64,000 bases of DNA. It comes from Botrytis cinerea B05.10. Taxonomy: Eukaryota; Ascomycota; Leotiomycetes; Helotiales; Sclerotiniaceae. Below, in pieces: positions 1 to 10,095 of this stretch. How positions within the stretch are numbered: the stretch's first letter is position 1; each line of letters begins with the position of its first letter. The stretch covers positions 1,240,001 through 1,304,000 of the forward strand of contig NC_037312.1 of NCBI RefSeq assembly GCF_000143535.2, written 5' to 3'. The notes under the pieces are model-generated. The model ran no database searches and was not told the origin of the DNA. It saw nothing but the letters and a program-made list of their open reading frames with translations. Both the position numbers and the translations under genes were made by a program.

Positions 1-15
1 GCGATACTAGACATG

Positions 16-195
16 TCAATATTTCAATTGGGGATAGTTACCTGCTGCTTCATATGTTATGTTCGTTCCGACGAAGAGTCGGGAGCCTGCTTCAGCCTTG
101 ATGTGACTTATATCCTGTATGATATTCTGGCGCTCGTGGGATCTGGTTTGACCATGATTTACGAGTCTATTTGTTAATGCCCCAGGAGAATTCAT
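16..195 (-). CDS. Small ORF or first exon of a gene leaving the window
   Basis: A 59-codon ORF begins with ATG at 195 and ends with TGA at 16-18. The product reads like a real polar segment, with HERQNIIQDISHIKAEAG followed by SRLFVGTNITYEAAG. Segments of the type 'acidic/Lys stretch then G(S)R-hydrophobic-VG-N' precede the main domains of many fungal ankyrin and NLR-like proteins; that comparison is from memory. A donor-like GTAACT lies at 41-36 directly after codon GCA GCA G, so this may be exon 1 (42-195) of a gene continuing past position 1. The alternative is a short complete peptide or chance. It is divergent from the PF17111-type gene starting at 455. No function can be assigned. Confidence 0.35.
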   Translation of the reverse strand: MNSPGALTNRLVNHGQTRSHERQNIIQDISHIKAEAGSRLFVGTNITYEAAGNYPQLKY

Positions 196-454
196 GGCGG
201 CATTGACGTCTATTTGCGTGAATCTCTATCGAGTTTTATCAAATTTTTTTATTAGGATTAAATATAAGTTAGACTTTGTTCTATGGTGGATCGAGGCTCT
301 GGGTTTCTAATTATAGTTCAGACAGCCATGCTATCCCCTGGATGCAGCTATCTCAGCCGCTATCTGAACATTACTTGTACATCATGTACATTCAGAATTT
401 ATTCCATCTACTTGATTTGCTTTGATAATTCTTCAAATCATCAAGTCCTAAAGG

Positions 455-1628
455 ATGGCAGACGTTCTTGCTCTTGAAAGTGCAGTTGTTGGTATTATCG
501 TTGCTGCTTTCCACAGTGCTAGTCTCCTGCACGATGATTTAAGCGAGGTAAAAATGCGGGTAGAGGCTATCAAACCTATCGTCGGTGATCTCGGCTCTGT
601 CGTCGGTGTTCTTTCATCTCTGGATGCTACTGTGAAAAGAAGCAACCAGGCTCAAGGGGTAGCAAGCAAGATTGATAATGAAAATTTTAAGGCGGCGGCT
701 GAAAATTGCAACAGGGTTTGCGCGAAATTTCGAGAAAAATTAGCCAAGTGGATAAGACACCCCTCGAACAATAAAATGGATTAGAGAGATAGGTTCAGGG
801 TTGGATTTTGTCGGAACACGTGACCGATAAAACGTGATCATATCACGTTTTTCCCCACATACGCACGAAGTGCGTAAGTGGGATGGCAAACTTAGAATAG
901 CAATCCCTCTTTATACAAAGAGGGCAGAAAGAATAACAAAATCTTTACCATATATGAATTTCGTGTATATATACCCTTAAGAAGTCCGCCCAACAGATCT
1001 TTGGCTGAGAAGGAACTTCTCGAGTTTAACAGACAGTTGGTGGCATGTAAAGGGACGTTCACGATCGCACTGCAAATGGCTACATTGTAAGCAAAGAATA
1101 CTGATTTTTGTACTTTTTCTGTATCGACTGCAATCTAATTTCTTCAACTCTAGTTCGGTTACTTTGCGGCAAACTCATGAAACTGAATCGGTTATCGAAA
1201 GATTAGACGATACCAATAAAAGCATAAACCAAGCGGGTCTTCTTGTTAGAGATCGTCTCGACAACCTTGACTATCAATTGCAAAGGGTTACGACTGAAGA
1301 AGTGTCTATGTCAGACAGAGAAGCAAGCCAGGTCATGTCTGGATCGGCTGCCAACGAAACATCACAGTCTTTGCCGCAACCTTCTCCACAAGAAACGCAG
1401 GAGATCTTTGAAAAAACATGGAAGCAGGCACTAGCAGAAATCGCTTCCCACCGAATTAAAATTGGTAAAGTGACTCAAGCTTCCAACGCTAAAGCGGTCA
1501 TAGGCGTTCACGGACTAGAAAATGCCAACGAAATGAATGTAGAGATAGACGATGTTTCCGTAGGACCGGGAAGTTGGTCGCTTGTGGGGGTTTCAAATGG
1601 TGTTGATTTGAATGCATTTTTCAAGTAA
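455..1628 (+). pseudogene. Disrupted PF17111-type fungal N-terminal-domain protein
   Basis: The start MADVLALESAVVGIIVAAF, the middle segment EFNRQLVACKGTFTIALQMA and the tail ending in a V-x-NGVDLNAFFK-like motif match the fungal N-terminal domain family PF17111, often found on short proteins or fused to NLR/ankyrin modules. Model: exons 455-819, 997-1086 and 1154-1628, all in phase. The last intron (1087-1153) is a standard 67-nt GTAAGC...CTCTAG intron. An in-frame TAG at 782-784 sits where the family usually has Trp before RDRFRVGF, which continues in the same frame after the stop; TGG to TAG is a TpG-to-TpA change. The segment 820-996 can be read as a phase-2 intron with a weak donor (GTGACC) or as an insertion, and it holds three hairpins. 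Translation would stop at 109 residues, so I call it a pseudogene. The domain function is unknown. Confidence 0.6.
820..996 (+). other. Hairpin-rich candidate intron or insertion
   Basis: This segment interrupts the PF17111-type gene. It contains three consecutive inverted repeats: 830-838/842-850 (perfect 9 bp, arm AAACGTGAT), 854-866/870-882 (13 bp, one mismatch, 3-nt loop) and 905-912/917-924 (perfect 8 bp, arm CCCTCTTT, 4-nt loop). Read as an intron it runs from GTGACC to CCAACAG and restores the frame (phase 2), but at 177 nt it is far longer than the 67-nt neighbouring intron and its donor is poor. I see no terminal inverted repeat or target duplication. It could be a MITE remnant or an introner-like element; this cannot be settled from one copy. 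Confidence 0.45.
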
Positions 1629-2112
1629 GCTAATCGTAGAGAAGGACGCTTGGATTTGTGACTTACTTAGGCCTAAATGTTGGAACAAGGGATGAGCGAG
1701 GGAGAAAGAGCTAGACAAATCAGTCCCTATGCTTGAAGTTCTAGGTTATCTTCGTGGATTTTTTTATTAGTGAACTTCACAGAAAGGAACAGATACAAAG
1801 AAGAATCAGGATTTATATTAATAAAGCTTCGGGTAATAGCTATCTCTCTGGTTGAAAAGCCAATTTGATATCCTCGTCATTAATTCAAATTCATCACATA
1901 AATAACTTCTCTCACATTCTCCATACTTCCACCCGGAGCATAGCTCTCTCGAACACCAAATAGAGTATTGGCTGATCATCTAATATCAAAAATTCCCGTC
2001 TGATTTGTTATTTTGCTACTACAGCATTTCCAAAATCAGAAGATCACAAAATAAAATCAAAAGATGAATTTGCTATAAAATCAAATAAAAAAAGTTTGTT
2101 CGTTCCCCAAAC
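1629..2112. other. Convergent intergenic region
   Basis: AT-rich spacer between the 3' end of the damaged PF17111-type gene and the 3' end of the MFS permease. It presumably holds both 3' UTRs. I see no ORF or repeat of note. Confidence 0.6.
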
Positions 2113-3803
2113 TCAAGTCTGAAAAATCCACCTAACATCATCATCATTTTTCAAAACCTCATCTCCGACCTCTCCACTATCTTCTCTCCTCTTTTTCTCT
2201 CGATTTTCATTTTCTAAACAAATCCATAACGTCCCCACGACCACCAAATTCGCTACCAAATATCCTAATGCAAACCCATGTCCTAAAAACCATCTAGGGC
2301 TCGTCGCCGGCCTATACAATTGCGTTCCCAAAACTGCTCCCAGATTTCCAATCGTAATCGTCATCGCGGTCGCCGTTGCCCGTTTAGTCTGTCCGCTTAC
2401 ATTTGCCGCAGGCCAGGAAAGCACAATAGCGGTACTGGGGTAGATTCCACCGGCTGCAAAAAAGGTTCCGAGGTAGGAGATGCCGGGTTTGCTATGGGGA
2501 GTCGCTAGGAGAATCGTGTAGCCGATTATTGCGAACGAGGAGGAGAAGAGAATGAAAGGAGCGCGTTTGTGAGTTTTTTCTGCCAGGATGGCGATGATTA
2601 CGGTAAGAACTGTGGCGAATGCGTAAGGGGGGACGGTGAGAAGCTGTGCGGTAGCGGCTTTATAGCCGAGGGCTGAGATGATGGTAGGGAAGAAAAAAGA
2701 AAGGGTGTAGAGGGGTAGCGACATGGTGTGGAAACCGAGACTGTAAAGCCAGCATTTGTAATCTCCAAACGCGGCGCGGACGTTGACCCAAGTGAAGGGT
2801 TCAGTATTGGTTGCATCGGTGGATGATTTAAGACGCGCATGGACGAAAGAGCGTTCTGGTTCGGTGAGAAATGGCGCGGTTGAGGGGTAATTGTGGATGA
2901 AGAAGTAGGCGAAGAGAGAGACAACGACGGTCAGAAGTCCTTCCTGTTCGTTGGTTAGCACAATTTACATCAAAATTCAATCTGAGGAAACTTACAAGAA
3001 TAAAAATCCATCTCCAACCTTTCAATCCTCCCACTCCATCCATGAATCCAATGCCATAAGCCAAGATCCCACCAAAAGCACCAGCCAACGAAGCTGCAGA
3101 GAAGAACAATGCAACTCGATAATGTGTTTCCGTCCTCTTATACCACATCGACAAATAGAATACCACACCAGGAAACAATCCACTTTCCGTAACACCCAAG
3201 AAGAATCTGGCAGCGAGAAACCGCGCATAGTTTGTACAAACTCCCATTAAGGTCGCAACGATCCCCCACAAAAGCATGAGTGTTGGAAGCCATATTTTGG
3301 GTGTTGTGCGTTTAAGTATGATGTTGCAAGGTACTTCGAAGAGAACGTATCCAATGAAATAAATAGTTAGTGTCAATAGATATTGGTTTCCAGTGATGTT
3401 TAAACTCGTCGTTAGTCCATCTAGTTTCGCATTTCCGACTGTGTGTTTGGATTTCAATCAGTATCATTCTTATTGTCAATTCGCAACTTCTAATTGAACC
3501 CCCTTCCACCCCGATTTCGAAGAAAAGGTGCAATTGCAGCAAGAAAACGGAATAAAACATACTGTTACTCCTATCCAAGAAACTCAACAAATAAAGCAAT
3601 GTAAGTGCAGGTAATAATTTCCAATCCAACTTCCTGACCAAGGCCTTTTCGTTTATCCCTGTTGGATTTGCAAATGATTCATCGGACACCTCGCTCTCAT
3701 TTCCATTCGCTTTTTCATTTCTGTTAAGAATCCCATCATTGCCTTCCGTTTCCACTGCGATTTTCTCATTATCCAGCCCCTGTTGCGGCGCCGTGTGCGG
3801 CAT
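2113..3803 (-). CDS. MFS permease, Dal5/Tna1-type anion:cation symporter
   Basis: A 504-aa membrane transporter from three exons: 3803-3563, 3438-2996 and 2943-2113. Introns are 3439-3562 (donor GTATGT, phase 1) and 2944-2995 (donor GTAAGT, phase 0). The spliced junction gives LDRSNIGNAKLDGL, the hallmark after TM1 of the fungal allantoate/nicotinate/vitamin permease family. Further along are VPCNIILKR, RFFLGVTESGLFPGVVFYL and LKGWRWIF, all typical of this family. About 12 TM segments are expected, with an acidic hydrophilic N-terminus of about 60 residues and a charged C-terminus. These carriers import small carboxylated compounds such as allantoate, nicotinate, pantothenate or biotin at the plasma membrane; the substrate cannot be predicted. 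No biosynthetic cluster surrounds it. Confidence 0.92.
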
Positions 3804-5057
3804 TACGGAAATTGCAATGGACCAATTGTATCTCCAGCGTGCACGAAAAAAGGCTTCGACGTCGAGGAACGAAAAAGGGACAGAAAGCTTTCGAAAGCGA
3901 TAAAGAACGAGGGTATGTCAATATACTTATAATGTCATCCTCGTTAAAATTGCATGAAAATGGATCAAATCACATCACATCACAATCACTAGGATAACTT
4001 CCATCTTTTCCAAGTCATCAAAACAATAAACCGAGGCCCACGGCCGTTCAAGTTGCAAGGGAATCGCTACGTATAATGCCAAATGATGTAGCACGCAATC
4101 ACTCAACTTCGAGCCACTACGAGATACTCATACTCATAGATTCATGTTACATCATGATCTTCAATCCCCTGTTCACTTACAAACTCTTCAACCTTATCGT
4201 TTTTTCGTTTCAAAAGCCCGTGGAGATAAAAGCTGTGGCCCATTGGTAAAGCAGTTATTCATATCGGGAAGCTGATTCCCACAGACTGGCTTGCTATCTT
4301 AGTTGTATGGTAGAAGGATTGGTGCTCACTGGCACTTAGCGTGATGATGAAGTTCTGGCTTAGATGTCGTGATTATTTAGCATCGGGATTACCGCTTTCA
4401 GTAATTGAGTGCGATGATCGTTATGGTGGGTGGGGTTCTTCAAATTTCTGGGGTATTGTATTTGATCTCTTTCGCGTGGTCATGTGTTTTGACGAAACTC
4501 AATTGAAGAAGACATCCCACCCCGTCCAGATCAATTAATTAGACTGAGCAAGCAACTTCACAGATGCTATGGAACGCCGAAGTCAACAACAAAACGGAAT
4601 CAGATTGATCGAAAAAGTAGTAATACATTAGTCAATTATTATGCTATGAATAACTAGCTAATTCGCAGGATAAACTTCGCAGATTTTTATCATTCAGTAT
4701 TAAAAGGAATTCTATTCCAGAATACGCACTGGCTGCACCCACTGGATGCACCTCCCCAAGTCTCCTGTTTTCATCGGACGGGGTATCGTAGACATGCCAC
4801 AAAAACACCAGCTTTTCCATGCAACTCCATCCATGCAAGGTCGTTGTCCATTGATATTTCAAGTCTGAAGAAAAGAAGATTTTGAAAATAAATGGTCCAA
4901 CAAAGTGAGGTTGGGCCATCTTCGGCCTTCACACCAAAAAGGAAAGATTATTTAGTATCGATACCAAGCCTGATCAGGTCTCTGGCAACAGTATGTGATG
5001 GGAGAATGGGCTGAGAGAATTACAAGTTCAGGGACCAGGCCGCTGTAGGTAAGTCGT
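3804..5057. other. Intergenic region, MFS promoter side
   Basis: 1.25 kb between the start of the MFS gene and the 3' end of the Red1-like gene. It contains the MFS promoter. Short ORFs (for example 4341-4538 +, 4644-4919 -) have no recognisable motif or splice context, so I call no gene. Confidence 0.5.
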
Positions 5058-8000
5058 TTATAGTGTCGTGCCTTCGAGGCTGAGTACCTTTGATGAATCG
5101 CCCAAAAATTTGGCACGATGTGCAACAATCTCCGAGGCAATGGCATCAAAGTCTTTAATTTTTCTTGCTCGCAGGCCTGAGAGTAATGATTTCAAACCTT
5201 CAATGAACCTATCTCGTTGTTCTCCTTTGAACTCGTCTGGGGATCCCAGTTTTGTAAGAACGGCATCATCTGACAAAACAAAAGTTAGCAAAGGGGACGA
5301 AAGGGATACTCAAGGGTGAGCTCAGAGCATGCTGGCTGGAACTACCGACGCACCAGGCAGTCCCATTTCTCTAAAATGCTGAAAATCGCAAGTATTGTCA
5401 TTGCATATTCCTCCCATCAATTCGTATCGACACAGTTCTTTCTTCGCATCAATATTGTTAGTATAAGTGATAGACTTTAGCCCACCCGGAATTTGTTGCT
5501 TATATTCTGGGTGAAACCGAAATGCGTGAAACACTTTCAGAGGGCTTTCATATGGTTTAAAAAAGCTTGAGCTATGAGAGTCGCTAGAGGGGGGTTTCTG
5601 GGCTCAGGTCAGCCTGGGAATTGCCACCAAGAATGGAGAAGACTTTTACTTCTGTTAGCTGAGGGACACTACCATCTTCTACGGGCAGACTTTGTTCTAC
5701 GCCATTAGAGATAACATCAAGATCAATTGAGTCACCGTTTGACAGCTCTGGCAATTCGCCATCTTCCGCTACATCAATAACTGAATCTGGTGGAGCGGGA
5801 CTAAATGGAGAGGACGCCACCGACGAAGTCTCATCAGCAGCAGGGGTGGCCTCCGGGGGCTCATAGTTATCCGAATCTACATCAGCGATACCCGAGGCAT
5901 CTACCACATCAGGTAGGTTAGGGATTGACGGAGTTGCAAGTGGCCGAGAACGCTCAAGGACTGGGGAATAATCAGAACTTGCTTTCTCTTCATCGGGTGT
6001 GGCAGTTGCGTTAATAACTTGCACAGGAGGCGCATTGCTGTCTTCCATTTCGACATCACTGGGACCAGCAGAGTCTGCGTCCGCGCGCACAGCTTCTTGA
6101 AGAGCAGCCTCAAGATCTTGGTTGGTTTCCGATGCTTCTTTGCCCACACACGAATGGTCTTCGGTTGTATCATGTGCCATGTCGCTGTCACTATTGAGTT
6201 GGGTCGGAGGTATAGCAATTGGGGAGGCAGCAGGGACATCAGTAGTATTGGATTGCTCAAGCTGTTGTTGTTGTTTTTGTTGTTGTTGTTTTTGTTGTTG
6301 CTCTTCTTGTTGTTCTTCTTGTTGTTCTTCTTGTTGTTCTTCTTGTTGTGGTTGTTGCAGTGCGTCGCGAGCATCATCGAGTTGGTCATCTAGTTCCATG
6401 GGAACTGATGCAGATTTTGGCTCGGACTCGGCGAGAATTTGTGGTTCTATTTCACAGTCTGGCTGAGCAGATGCTAGACGTGATTCAGCTAAGCTAATGT
6501 GAGCATCTAGTACTATGGACAATCTGATAATTGCACCTACCTGGATTGTCTTTTGTCTCTTCACGTGTGAGACTGTCCAATTTTTCTTTTTGCTCCTGCA
6601 ATTGTTGATCGGTTTCTTGACTTAATCTTTCCATTTCCTCAACCAGCTTTTGTTTGTCCTGAAGGTTCTTTTGCACCACCGCTTCAATTCTGGCAGTTTC
6701 GGCACGAAGTTCCTCAAGTCTCGCTTGGTTTTGTAAAGCTTCAGCGTCAACACGGGGAATGGCGCTCGCGATTCTTTCACGTCGGAGTCGTTTGAGTTCG
6801 GCCTCTTCTTTTCGAATATCGGCGGCCTTTTGAAGCTCGGCAGCTTGAGCTGCATTAGACTGTGTCTTGTCCTTAGAAATATTGGTTGCCTTCTGTATTT
6901 CGATTGAAGAATTTGGTTTATTGGCTACAAGGGCAATGCTGCTCGTACTAGCTGCGACGTTGTTAATGGGAGTTTGTGCACCGCTGCTGGTTTTCTTGTT
7001 TGCCTTCCTCATTTCAGCTTCAGCGATTTTCCTCTTCAACTGCTCAATTTCGCTTTCCTTGCGACGAAGATCCTCAGGATGTGGCTTAATAGAACTTTGC
7101 GAATTCGGCGGGGTGCTCGTTGACGATGTAGGAGGTGGGGTAAATGGTTTCGGTGGAAGAAAAGAAGATGCTGTTGGCAACCCCTTTTGTTCAGATAGCT
7201 TGCGAGGAGGTTGAATAGGCGAATCTGCATCAGCCTGAGATTCCAATTCCATTTCGACATCTTCATCGGACTCGTCTTCATCTTCGCTGACACAAATGAC
7301 AAACGGCTTTGGCTCTATACGGCTTTGACCAAATGGTCGCTTGAGCGGTATTGTAGATGTCGGAGGGCCATCAAAGTCAGCAGCTACTGGACGTTTGCGT
7401 TGCCCATTAAGAGCCGGGGTTGGCATGATAGTTTGTGGGACAGGTGATGGGGCGGGTGGGGCAGAAGCTAAGAACAAACCCGGAATCTTTTGAGAGACCT
7501 GTTGAATATTTGGAGGCGGTGCGTTTGATTGGGGAAATTGTGTTGTAACAGTCAAAGCTGGCGTTGGAGTTGAGCTACTTGGATCTGTAGGACAAACCTT
7601 GTTTTTTCCGTCGACCTTTTCCACAGATGAAATAGAATTTGACACCGGAGTAGGCAATTCAGGGATCATGGCTGGCTTAGCTTGAGCAATTGGACTTTGA
7701 AGACTAGTAGCAGTAGTTGTGACAGACTTTGCTGCATTCTTCTGGGCTCGCTCGGCTCTGGATTTCCTGAGAGCGTCCATCTTCGCCTGCATTGTTTTTT
7801 CTTTCTCAACAGCGGCTGCGCTCTTGGGTTGCACAGTTGCAGAAGAAGCAGTGCCTGCTCCATTAATTATAGCTTGTTTAGGTTTATCTGTAGAGTTTTG
7901 GGCTGAAACCTGACCATTTGGATGTCCATTAGTGACAGGGAGGCCGGCCGTAGGCGCAGAAGATACACTGGTGGGTGGGCTTTGGGCAGAAGCTGCACTG

Positions 8001-9139
8001 ATGGTTTTGGTAGCAGTTTTCGACAATCTAAGCTCATCAAACAATTCTCCAACAAGCTTTTCATCAACTCCTTCTTCAAGATAAGCTGGAAAACGAACGT
8101 CATACGACCAGAGATTCAGGATGGCGTTTTCAGCTTTCTTACGAGCTTCGGCAACAGTTTTGAAAGTAACTGTATCGTTATATGCATCAGTTTGAAAAGG
8201 TTGAGAACTTCCAACGGTCTCTGACACCTGACCTTTTGTGAAAGAAGAAGTATTTTCCGGGCCAGATTTGGATGCAATTTTATCAGGCTCTCCTACCGGT
8301 GATTGAGGCTTCGATTTTTTCTGTGCACCGCCCTTCTTGGTATTCAATACGCCCTTACCTGCGCCTATATCCTTGGTCTGAGAATTCTTGACTTGGTCAA
8401 ACACTGGCTCACTTTGGGCTACGAAAGGAGAGTACGAGGCCGAAGGTTGACGTTGATTATAGTAATCGGCTGCTTCAGGGGAGATGTTAATACACGAAAT
8501 TATGAGAAGTTAGAATTGCTTACCATTGCGAAGAGTCGGTGGCGGCTGCTGAGGGACAGGGTCTTGACCAGTTGGGTAGACAGCGCGATGGGCAGTATCA
8601 AGATAGCTATTGCCATCATTCCCGCGATAGTGGCTCGAGCCTGGTGCGCCAATTGAAGCATTCGGGGCTGCTGCGTGCATGTGGGCAGAAGTATCATCGT
8701 ACTCTCCTTCGCTCATTTCGCGATTTTCAATGTTACCATACGCGGGTGTTTGGGAATGATATGTTGGCTGCGGGGCAGCTACTGGGGCATAGTACTGCGA
8801 ATTTTGAGCATAATTTTGATGATTGTACCCAGCATAAGAATGCATGCCCTGCGGCGCTGCATTGTATTGGGGCATGGATGAGTTTTCTTGGTTCCAGCCC
8901 TGGAAGACAGGGACTGGAGGTATATTATTCTGCATAGCGGGCGCGCTGTAGTTTGGAAGTTGTTGCTGATTATAGCCATATGCCATTGTATTATCATATC
9001 CTTGGGTCATCGTATGCTGGCCCGATCGGCCATCATCTTGCGGATAATATGCGGACTGGTTTGAATAGGTTGGGTAAGGTGGGTTGTTCGACTGGCCGCG
9101 ATTGCCATAGGCCGCGCCATAGTATGGATAATCCGACAT
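5058..9139 (-). CDS. Red1/ZFC3H1-like nuclear RNA-surveillance protein with C-terminal zinc finger
   Basis: Five exons: 9139-8524, 8469-6541, 6473-5650, 5597-5354 and 5269-5058 (introns 54, 67, 52 and 84 nt). They join to 1274 aa with consistent phases. The start is ATG 9139 (MSDYPYYGAAY); the frame is open further upstream only through non-ATG codons. The N-terminus is low-complexity and Tyr/Gln/Asn-rich. The middle is long and disordered with Lys/Glu coiled-coil stretches, about residues 480-640 of the chain. It then has a Q/E-rich tract (DNA 6240-6360) and an acidic region. The diagnostic C-terminus has PYESPL, LTYxxNID-type spacing and CRYELMGGICNDNTCDFQH, a C-x8-C-x4-C-x3-H finger of the zf-C3H1 family (PF10650) found in S. 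pombe Red1 and human ZFC3H1, which link Mtr4-type helicases to the nuclear exosome. Exon 2 has a GAAGCAG double acceptor. The orthology to Red1 rests mainly on the finger. Confidence 0.85.
6240..6360 (-). repeat. Trinucleotide tract encoding Gln/Glu repeat
   Basis: An imperfect (CAA/GAA)n array within exon 3 of the Red1-like gene encodes runs of EEQQ and QQQQK. On the + strand it appears as repeated TTGTTGTTC/TTCTTG units. Such tracts vary in length between strains. Confidence 0.85.
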
Positions 9140-10095
9140 TGTCGGCAAGTACAAAGCAGTACCTAGCTTTACTGAATAAATTCAAAACTTTAACTGTGAT
9201 TAGTTCTGGCTGATATTGCAAAGTTACCTCGAAGACGCGTTTAGCTTAACGGTCGAGTATCATTGACGCAGCGCAATCAAAGAAGAAAGTAATTACAGAA
9301 GCAGAATTCGCAGAGAAAGGGTGTCGCGATGAGCCAGAAGAAAGGATTGTCAAAATTTAACAATGAAAACTGCAAGTGAGACTATCACTTTCTTCCCTTA
9401 TTTCGTTGACCCGATTTTGATGAGCCTGGTTATGGAAAAGACCTGGGGAGAATCTGTCTGAAGGCTTGGTGGAGGTGGAAGTGGAGGTGGTTATGGGAAA
9501 AAGAAACTTACTAGCACGATCGCACCAGAAGCAAACGCCAGGACGAGTGGAAGATTCAAAGTTGCTTAGCGCCGGCAACTTCCGCCTGCTGTACTGGTGT
9601 GTGGGTGTCACTATGTAGAAACAGTGTCAAGCTAGAGCAAATGTCACGAGGCGCTCGCAGCAAGGCTGCCCTACGATCAACGATCGATTCTCACGTGAAT
9701 TCTCTTATCGATACGATGCTCCGAATGAAGCAGCACTGGATCAACCGGCGTTGCCAGGGGAAACTCTACCGGTCAACTATCACAGAGGAAAGCCAAATTA
9801 AACTTTGGACCGCCACTTAATAATCCTACTTCGCGTCGTCAATATTGACTTTAACACTGACGTTGACAAGAATCTCGACTCAAATCCAAAAGATAAAGAG
9901 AGGCGAAACAGCAGAATGAATCTTTTGATTTGCTACCCTCTCTACTAATTTCACATGTAATGACTGAAGACGTTGCATGAACTTCTCTCTCCTATTTCTT
10001 GCTTTGCGACAATTTAAATGGATGGACTTTGTTTACTTTCTTGAGGAACATAGCCTTGCTTCAATCAATTGAACACCAACGACGCCTACTTCACG
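9140..10095. promoter_or_regulatory. Divergent promoter, Red1-like gene / myosin II
   Basis: 956 bp separate the ATG of the Red1-like gene (-) from the ATG of the myosin gene (+), so both promoters and 5' UTRs must lie here. Pyrimidine-rich stretches near 9935-10000 are on the myosin side. I see no clear TATA box. Confidence 0.6.

Noticed and set aside
6019..6466. Leu/Cys-rich + strand ORFs
   Set aside because: Antisense shadows of the Gln/Glu tract in the Red1-like gene.
6522..6540. Shorter introns for the Red1-like gene ending at TAG 28 or 47 nt after the donor
   Set aside because: 28 nt is too short to splice and 47 nt breaks the frame; the 67-nt version keeps phase and has a branch-like GCTGAAT.
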